From contig JAKCOZ010000022.1 of NCBI GenBank assembly GCA_022605955.1, positions 3,844,001 to 3,908,000 on the forward strand: 64,000 nucleotides of DNA, given 5' to 3'. The notes under the pieces are model-generated. The model made no database searches, had not been told where the DNA came from, and was given only the letters and a program-made list of their open reading frames with translations. Source of the stretch: Rallus limicola. Taxonomy: Eukaryota > Chordata > Aves > Gruiformes > Rallidae. Both the position numbers and the translations under genes were made by a program. Positions 60,401 to 64,000 of the stretch are shown piece after piece. Every line of letters starts with the position of its first letter. The stretch's first letter is position 1.

Positions 60401-63056
60401 ACACTGATTATAAGATTCAAGGTTACCTTTGTTTCCTTATCTGCTTTATCAGTTCCTAACTTCTGTAACCTGATACAGAGGGGATTTGCATTTTAACATT
60501 ATAGCCACTAAACCAGTACAGTGAGTTTAAAAGAACAGCCACATTGTGGAGCTTGGGAAATGCTGCTTATCATGACGAACATAAATACTAGAGATAATTG
60601 TGTCCTGGGGTAGAAAACTGAGTTGATATGTTTGTGTCTAGGCAGTCTGTAGGATAGAAATCCTTTTGTCAGAGGAAGGAAAAAAGAGAGGTGTGTTTAA
60701 ACTGCTCTTTGTTGTTGAACTCTTTACTTATTATAGTTACTGAGAAAATGTTGGCTGCTTCGTATGCTGGTCATACAAAGTCTGTCTCTTTATCCTGAAG
60801 CATGATTAGGGGGTAAAAGAAAACCATTAAAAAAATGTTAGGAGATGGGATAAAGTTTTATTAAATAGAAAAAAACCTTACCTGTGTCAGGCTGATAAGG
60901 GAACTGTTTTCAATTGGAAGATGCTTTAGCTTTGTTCCTAGAAATATGAAACTTTATATATCATAAATAAACAGTAATTTCCTGCATGCATTTTAGCATA
61001 ACTACATACCATGTTCTTTAAGCATATGCACAAACTTCTCCTTCTAATCTGTAACAAAGCTTTGTTGTGTGGCAGTATCCAAAGAGCTGACATGAATTCC
61101 CCAGTAGATTTGATGGTGGGGGAGTGTTGAAGGCTTTCATCCCCAGGCGGTGTGTACCTGAGCTAAAGTTCCTTTGTTTGCCTTAGGAAACGCCGACCAA
61201 GGAGCTGGGGCACTGTGCAGCAGACTTGAATGGCGAAGGCTCTCCCAGCACCCCTGTTCCGTCTTCGAGCTTTAGTTACTTAAACAGATTTGCAAACTCA
61301 GAGAGCTCAACAGATGAAGAAGGTACTTTAATGCATTGATACACAGCAGGGACTGAGAGTGTCTTATGTGCAGCTCTTAATGAGACATCACTGAAATTCT
61401 ACATGTGAATTCACTGTACCATAGGAGCTTGTTCTGTATCCTAGGCTGACACTTGAGCTAGGCTCAGATACCAGTGGCACTGCTTATCAGTGCTTCCAAT
61501 GTAATACTGGTTGCCTATCGATTGATGTGTTGTGGGTATCAATGTGTTGAGAGGCAACCAAACCATGGCAGCAGAGTTTTGTGACCCCTAGGGCTAGAAC
61601 AGAAAAGCTACAAGATTTGCTTTGGATTAATGTAGTCTTGTAGGTGTTTGCTTTTAAAACCGTGTATGACTTAATTTATGATTTTATTTGCTGTACATTA
61701 CACTACCTCTTCTTTTCTTTTTTTTTCCCCCCAGGTGGGGGTTTTGAATGGGATGATGACTTCTCTTCTCCAGAGCCATCCTTTATTTCAAAGGCAGCTA
61801 ATAGTCTAATCAGTTCTAAATCACCTCTACAGTCATCAAAGTACTTCTCTCCACCTCCACCTTCCCGGACACTCGATCAGAACTGGTCACATTCATCCCC
61901 TTATTCCAGATTCTCTATCTCTCCTGCAAACATGGCAAGCTTTTCTCTTACTCATCTTACAGATTCAGATATAGAGCAAGGAGGTAAGTAACTTAGTGAC
62001 AATACTTATTTTAAAACTTTATGCAAAGTTATGATATGACAAATCTTGTTCTATTTTAAAATGCATTTTGAACACTGAGTTATGTGGTCTTGTATTTCAG
62101 TCAAGACCTGGCTTTGCCTTCAGGTGGAGGTTTTTTGCATCCAAGTCACTACAGACTTGCAATTGAATATTCTACAGAACATTTACAGGACAAGCTCACA
62201 TTTTTTTTATTAAAAACTAGTGCTACCTTCATGTGACTGAAACCTGTGCAGCCCTTAATCACTTCTATAGAGCTGCCACACTGTGGCAGTTGAAGGATTC
62301 TTTTGATGGTGCTGTTATAATTTTATTTTCTATGCACAGGGTGAGGATGCTAGGAATGATCCTGCCACTGTTGTCTAAGCTTATTTTAAAGCTCAGTTTC
62401 TTTTCATAACAGCATTTTAGATAGTGTATTCTTCATGTTCCCAAGAATTGCAGCATGTTTTCAGGAGCTGTGAGTAGTTTCTGTTAGGAGAGCCAAGCAA
62501 TCTGTTCATAGCAATATTAAGTACTAGCAGTATTTATTAAAAGAAACTTTCTTGTCTGTAACAAAGGGTTTTTTTAAGCTTTGATAAATTTTTGAGGTAA
62601 GAGAATCAAAAATAAACAGACTTGAATCACTTCAGTGTATTTTAATCTTGATAAAATGTTGCATTATTAAAAATAAATATTACTGATGGCTGAGCCTTGC
62701 TAATGGTCAATGTCTATAAAGAAGTAATTGCTGTTATATATAGACTTGCATTGTTCTTGCATTGTGCTTATTGATTAGATAATGTTTGCTGCTTAACGTA
62801 AAGATAGGAGTGATTATTTTGGAGATCCCACATTGCTTTGTGTGTCCTAAGAAGTGACATTGAACTGTGTGATCTCAGCAGATGTGTGTGTATAAATGTT
62901 CCCAGTGTTTACAGTAGCTGAAAGATTAACCAAACCTTGGAAGTGTGAAACAAGCTGAATGCCAGGCTCTAGGAAGTGTCTTGCAGAAGAATCTCACTGT
63001 ACCTTGTGACCTTTCCCCTACTAATAGGAAGCAGTGAAGATGGAGAAAAAGATTAA
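27327..63056 (+). CDS. LMTK2: Lemur tyrosine kinase 2, whole coding region (14 exons)
   Basis: Joined exons: 27327-27483, 41299-41423, 42263-42407, 44159-44232, 44717-44835, 46114-46201, 51790-51923, 54091-54175, 54589-54710, 56125-56274, 56883-59790, 61187-61322, 61735-61983, 63028-63056. They sum to 4521 nt, 1506 residues plus TAA; human LMTK2 is about 1503. All introns are GT-AG and every phase matches. Seen: hydrophobic segments at about 26-40 and 64-80; glycine loop IGNGWFGKV 160-168; VIVK lysine K185; HSD catalytic loop with D282 and N287; DYG 300-302; APE 327-329; KAVTF 1354-1358; acidic cluster about 1280-1297; C-terminus [10 protein letters not shown]. Known for the family: a membrane-anchored Ser/Thr kinase despite its name, acting in endosomal recycling and binding PP1, inhibitor-2, myosin VI and p35/Cdk5. 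Paralogues AATK and LMTK3 are excluded because the whole length, including both ends of the tail, follows LMTK2 as I recall it. Confidence 0.97.
31774..31790 (+). repeat. Short (GGA)n microsatellite
   Basis: Five perfect GGA units plus GG within intron 1. It is too short to be notable beyond possible polymorphism. Confidence 0.8.
35137..35165 (+). repeat. T-rich low-complexity tract
   Basis: Runs of T broken by single C residues inside intron 1. It could be the relic tail of a minus-strand retroposed element, but no body is recognisable. Confidence 0.7.
37157..37215 (-). repeat. CR1 LINE 3'-end fragment
   Basis: GATCTAGTCCAGGCCTCTTC, followed by CTGCTTAAGCAGTTGGG, fits the reverse-oriented CR1 3' region (CATCTAGTCCAACCCCC, then TGCTCAAGCAGGG). 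Degenerate and truncated. Confidence 0.5.
37480..38020. promoter_or_regulatory. Candidate conserved non-coding element in intron 1
   Basis: About 540 nt of AT-rich but non-repetitive sequence, dense in homeodomain-like (TTTAATTGAATGG), SOX/TCF-like (AACAAAAGG, CTTTGT) and E-box-like (CAGCTG) motifs, with no ORF and no CpG. Composition resembles known vertebrate conserved enhancers; inference only. Confidence 0.25.
41299..41423 (+). CDS. LMTK2: LMTK2 exon 2 (residues 53-94): transmembrane segment
   Basis: The acceptor TTTCTAG precedes 41299 and the donor AAG|GTAAGC follows 41423; entry phase 1, exit phase 0. It encodes the transmembrane helix at about 64-80 ([17 protein letters not shown]), then [14 protein letters not shown], nearly identical to human. 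Cysteines 82, 85 and 86 at the membrane edge could be acylated; this is inference. Confidence 0.96.
41424..42262 (+). other. LMTK2: LMTK2 intron 2
   Basis: A phase-0 intron of 839 nt. It contains an AT-rich quasi-palindromic block at 41905-42000 and otherwise nothing that I recognise. Confidence 0.85.
41905..42000. repeat. AT-rich quasi-palindromic block
   Basis: Repeated TTACTAAATT/AATTAGTAA units in both orientations over about 95 nt, e.g. TTACTAAATTTATAAATTAG. Probably a decayed AT minisatellite able to form short hairpins. Confidence 0.6.
42263..42407 (+). CDS. LMTK2: LMTK2 exon 3 (residues 95-143): acidic juxtamembrane region
   Basis: The acceptor is a T-run followed by CAG; the donor is CAG|GTAAAA. 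It encodes the acidic stretch [20 protein letters not shown] and the Ser/Pro linker to the kinase domain, both close to human LMTK2. Exit phase 1. If this donor is skipped, the frame stays open to a TAG at 42470-42472 (see findings). Confidence 0.96.
42408..44158 (+). other. LMTK2: LMTK2 intron 3 with a possible internal poly(A) site
   Basis: A phase-1 intron of 1751 nt. The exon-3 frame stays open to TAG at 42470-42472. AATAAA at 42642-42647 is followed 23 nt later by GTGTTTGTGT (42671-42680), the layout of a working cleavage site. No other exon was seen. Confidence 0.6.
44159..44232 (+). CDS. LMTK2: LMTK2 exon 4 (residues 143-167): start of kinase domain, glycine loop
   Basis: The acceptor is GTGACAG and the donor AAG|GTGAGC. 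The 74-nt exon encodes KSQVAR, then [15 protein letters not shown], with the nucleotide-binding glycine loop split from its following valine by the intron. Exit phase 0. Confidence 0.96.
44233..44716 (+). other. LMTK2: LMTK2 intron 4
   Basis: A phase-0 intron of 484 nt that separates the glycine loop from its valine. I see nothing else in it. Confidence 0.85.
44717..44835 (+). CDS. LMTK2: LMTK2 exon 5 (residues 168-207): ATP-anchoring lysine
   Basis: The acceptor is TTTACAG and the donor TTA|GTAAGT, exit phase 2. It encodes [20 protein letters not shown], with K185 as the beta-3 lysine, and continues through the alpha-C region to NGEPY. Confidence 0.96.
44836..46113 (+). other. LMTK2: LMTK2 intron 5
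   Basis: A phase-2 intron of 1278 nt. It holds overlapping open frames of 60-108 codons on both strands with no protein features; nothing functional was recognised. Confidence 0.8.
46114..46201 (+). CDS. LMTK2: LMTK2 exon 6 (residues 207-236): kinase hinge
   Basis: The acceptor is GCTCTCAG and the donor TTG|GTAAGT, exit phase 0. It encodes [20 protein letters not shown] and the hinge segment FEFCDL, which links the N- and C-lobes. Confidence 0.96.
46202..51789 (+). other. LMTK2: LMTK2 intron 6 (5.6 kb)
   Basis: A phase-0 intron. It contains a C-rich tract at 50239-50266 in a locally GC-richer patch (about 50.0-50.4 kb). A 112-codon frame near 48.3 kb has no recognisable domain. No extra kinase exon was seen. 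Confidence 0.8.
50239..50266 (-). repeat. C-rich tract (G-run on minus strand)
   Basis: Twenty-eight bases almost entirely C, with single T and G breaks. On the minus strand it forms runs of G compatible with a G-quadruplex. Often length-variable and prone to assembly error. Confidence 0.8.
51790..51923 (+). CDS. LMTK2: LMTK2 exon 7 (residues 237-281): C-lobe up to catalytic His
   Basis: The acceptor is TTTTACAG and the donor CACAG|GTGTGC, exit phase 2. It encodes GDLKTYI, then [20 protein letters not shown] and H280. The intron falls inside the HSD catalytic motif, whose Ser codon is shared with exon 8. Confidence 0.96.
51924..54090 (+). other. LMTK2: LMTK2 intron 7
   Basis: A phase-2 intron of 2167 nt that splits the HSD motif. 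AT-rich, with a T10-type run near 53281; no exon or clear repeat was recognised. Confidence 0.8.
54091..54175 (+). CDS. LMTK2: LMTK2 exon 8 (residues 281-309): catalytic and metal-binding loops
   Basis: The acceptor is CTTTTCAG and the donor AAG|GTAAGT. It encodes [20 protein letters not shown] and onward, with catalytic D282, N287 and metal-binding D300 (DYG). HSD and DYG instead of HRD and DFG are normal for LMTK2, so the kinase is predicted active. Confidence 0.97.
54176..54588 (+). other. LMTK2: LMTK2 intron 8
   Basis: A phase-0 intron of 413 nt, AT-rich, nothing recognised. Confidence 0.85.
54589..54710 (+). CDS. LMTK2: LMTK2 exon 9 (residues 310-350): activation segment
   Basis: The acceptor is ACTAATTTAG, with a weak pyrimidine tract, and the donor TATG|GTATGT; exit phase 2. 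It encodes [20 protein letters not shown], ending in the APE motif (327-329), then [10 protein letters not shown]. Confidence 0.96.
54711..56124 (+). other. LMTK2: LMTK2 intron 9
   Basis: A phase-2 intron of 1414 nt that splits the conserved Trp codon. It holds the CR1 3' end listed at about 55.5 kb and no other recognisable feature. Confidence 0.85.
55511..55580 (+). repeat. CR1 LINE 3'-terminal fragment
   Basis: CAGGCTGGGACTAGATGATT and GCAGAGGCCCTTTCGAATCT, followed by AAATTATTCTG, match the CR1 3' end (GGTTGGACTAGATGATCT, GAGGTCCCTTCCAACCT, ATTCTATG repeats). A 5'-truncated, old copy, as is usual for CR1. Confidence 0.7.
56125..56274 (+). CDS. LMTK2: LMTK2 exon 10 (residues 350-400): C-lobe helices
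   Basis: The acceptor is CTCTTTCAG and the donor GATG|GTAAGA; entry and exit phase 2. It encodes [20 protein letters not shown], corresponding to the alpha-F region, followed by a more variable loop and LEQPYSDR. Confidence 0.96.
56275..56882 (+). other. LMTK2: LMTK2 intron 10
   Basis: A phase-2 intron of 608 nt with the acceptor TTGTGTAG and a short pyrimidine tract. Nothing else was recognised. Confidence 0.85.
56883..59790 (+). CDS. LMTK2: LMTK2 exon 11 (residues 400-1369): end of kinase domain and giant tail exon
   Basis: A 2908-nt uninterrupted coding exon, the hallmark of LMTK2. It opens with [20 protein letters not shown] (kinase end near 427), then [13 protein letters not shown] and [19 protein letters not shown], both conserved with human. 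The middle is long, acidic and Ser/Asn-rich, with low conservation, and is probably disordered. Conserved islands return at [20 protein letters not shown] (1012-1031), [13 protein letters not shown] (1095 on), the acidic cluster (1280-1297), and the PP1-docking KAVTF (1354-1358) followed by [11 protein letters not shown]. The donor is CAG|GTATAC, a weak site. Exit phase 0. Confidence 0.98.
59791..61186 (+). other. LMTK2: LMTK2 intron 11
   Basis: A phase-0 intron of 1396 nt that begins with the weak donor GTATAC. Retention would add five residues and a TAG. No repeat or exon was recognised. Confidence 0.85.
61187..61322 (+). CDS. LMTK2: LMTK2 exon 12 (residues 1370-1415)
   Basis: The acceptor is TTGCCTTAG and the donor GAAG|GTACTT, exit phase 1. 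It encodes ETPTKELG, a variable Ser/Pro stretch, and [10 protein letters not shown], which matches the human C-terminal region. Confidence 0.95.
61323..61734 (+). other. LMTK2: LMTK2 intron 12
   Basis: A phase-1 intron of 412 nt that ends in a long T/C tract before CCCCCCAG. Nothing else was recognised. Confidence 0.85.
61735..61983 (+). CDS. LMTK2: LMTK2 exon 13 (residues 1415-1498)
   Basis: The acceptor follows a long T/C tract ending CCCCCCAG; the donor is GGAG|GTAAGT, exit phase 1. It encodes [20 protein letters not shown] and [20 protein letters not shown], then DSDIEQG, almost identical to human LMTK2. Its length of 249 nt includes the split codons at each end. Confidence 0.97.
61984..63027 (+). 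other. LMTK2: LMTK2 intron 13
   Basis: A phase-1 intron of 1044 nt, AT-rich, with no exon or clear repeat. It separates the last 29 coding nt and the 3' UTR from exon 13. Confidence 0.85.
63028..63056 (+). CDS. LMTK2: LMTK2 exon 14 coding part (residues 1498-1506 and stop)
   Basis: The acceptor CTAATAG precedes 63028. Only 29 coding nt remain: the rest of the split Gly codon, then SSEDGEKD and TAA at 63054-63056. The resulting C-terminus [10 protein letters not shown] equals the human one, which confirms both the acceptor and the phase. Confidence 0.95.
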
Positions 63057-64000
63057 ATGAATTAAAACTTCCTCAGACTGCATACCTAAGAGACACAGAG
63101 CTTGTCTGCAGCTTCTTTATCTAAACTCTGGATCCACCTGGAGTAACGCAGGTAACCAAGGAGTAGTGAGAAATGAAAGTAAACACTGAAAGCAATGTTA
63201 AATCAGGACATGAATTTGAATGTGTATTTAACTTTGTAATGTATTTTTAAATCAGTGCAATTTTGCTTTTCATTGAAAGATGATTCTGCCGCTGTTTTCA
63301 AGTACTTGAAGTATTTTTCAGATAACTTAAGAAACAAGTAAAGCAATTACACTACAGTCTGGTTTATGTATGAGATTGTATAATATTCTTTTTTATATTT
63401 TTCCATGTAGTTCATTATCTATTTGAACATACCCCTGTTGTAGAATTGTGTATAACTGTCCCGTGCAACAGGTGGCTGTGTTGCTGAAACTGTATGAATG
63501 ATAGTTGAGCAGTAGTGAGCCATATTTATTCAGAAAGATATCACTACGTATTACTTTGCTTATTACAATTGCACTATGAATTATTCTTCCTTTATTTCCT
63601 GATGATGTACAGAATCAAAATCTTAAATCTTTCAAGGAAAATGAGACAAGTTGAATTGGCCCAGTTACCCAGTTTAATTTGTCCTTTTTTTGTAGCCTTT
63701 GCTATGCACGGTACTTGTAAAACATACATAACTTCTGGGTGTTACGTTAGACTTGCTGAAATCTTCTATTCAGTACCATTTCTAAATGATAACCATTATA
63801 GATTGATTGTTAGTGTTCATGTTTTATAGGAAACTGGAAAAGAATATATGCTATACTCTGGAATTTTTAGATGAAAGAGATAATGTCTCTTAATTCCTGA
63901 ATACAATCCTACTGACTGCTTAAACTGTAATAGCATCTGACTATATCGTAATTAAAGGGCCTTCCACTTTTTACTACAATTTCTGCCTTGGAGAGAGAAG
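63057..64000 (+). other. LMTK2: LMTK2 3' untranslated region (start of it)
   Basis: AT-rich, with no further ORF that I believe. ATTAAA occurs at 63052-63057 (overlapping the stop codon), 63062-63067 and 63951-63956; only the last lies where a poly(A) signal is plausible, followed by a T-rich stretch. I see no AATAAA. Mammalian LMTK2 has a long 3' UTR, so the main cleavage site may be beyond the window. Confidence 0.8.

Overview
The window is vertebrate nuclear DNA, most likely avian. It carries one long, intron-split protein gene with GT-AG splice sites, a CpG-island promoter, remnants of CR1-type LINEs, and repeats that I recall from sauropsid genomes. The gene fills only about 36 kb. I cannot fix the species from the sequence.

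Layout. Bases 1-26250 are intergenic: I found no protein gene there, only degenerate repeats (a minus-strand CR1/L3-like reverse-transcriptase fossil near 12.3-13.1 kb, MIR/CORE-SINE-like pieces, short palindromic sauropsid repeats), one strong hairpin near 9.6 kb and one homeobox/POU-motif-rich block near 18.6 kb. A CpG island covers about 26.4-28.0 kb and holds the promoter and first exon. From 27327 to 63056 on the plus strand lies a complete lemur tyrosine kinase 2 gene (LMTK2) in 14 coding exons. All junctions keep frame and the spliced reading frame is 1506 codons plus stop. The 3' UTR runs from 63057 to the window end and probably beyond.

The protein has two N-terminal hydrophobic segments (residues about 26-40 and 64-80), a kinase domain (about 155-427) with HSD and DYG in place of HRD and DFG, a very long acidic, Ser-rich tail encoded mainly by one 2.9-kb exon, a PP1-docking KAVTF motif at 1354-1358 and a conserved acidic C-terminus. 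LMTK2 is known as a membrane-anchored Ser/Thr kinase of endosomal traffic that binds PP1, inhibitor-2, myosin VI and p35/Cdk5.

Points for a second look are regulatory. The 5' leader has two short upstream ORFs, the first with a strong Kozak context fused to an ETS/YY1 element. A G-quadruplex motif follows the start codon. A minus-strand poly(A) signal upstream of the promoter suggests a short divergent transcript. Reading through the exon-3 donor gives a 163-residue kinase-less product with a good intronic poly(A) site downstream. I did not find a plainly novel multi-gene system.
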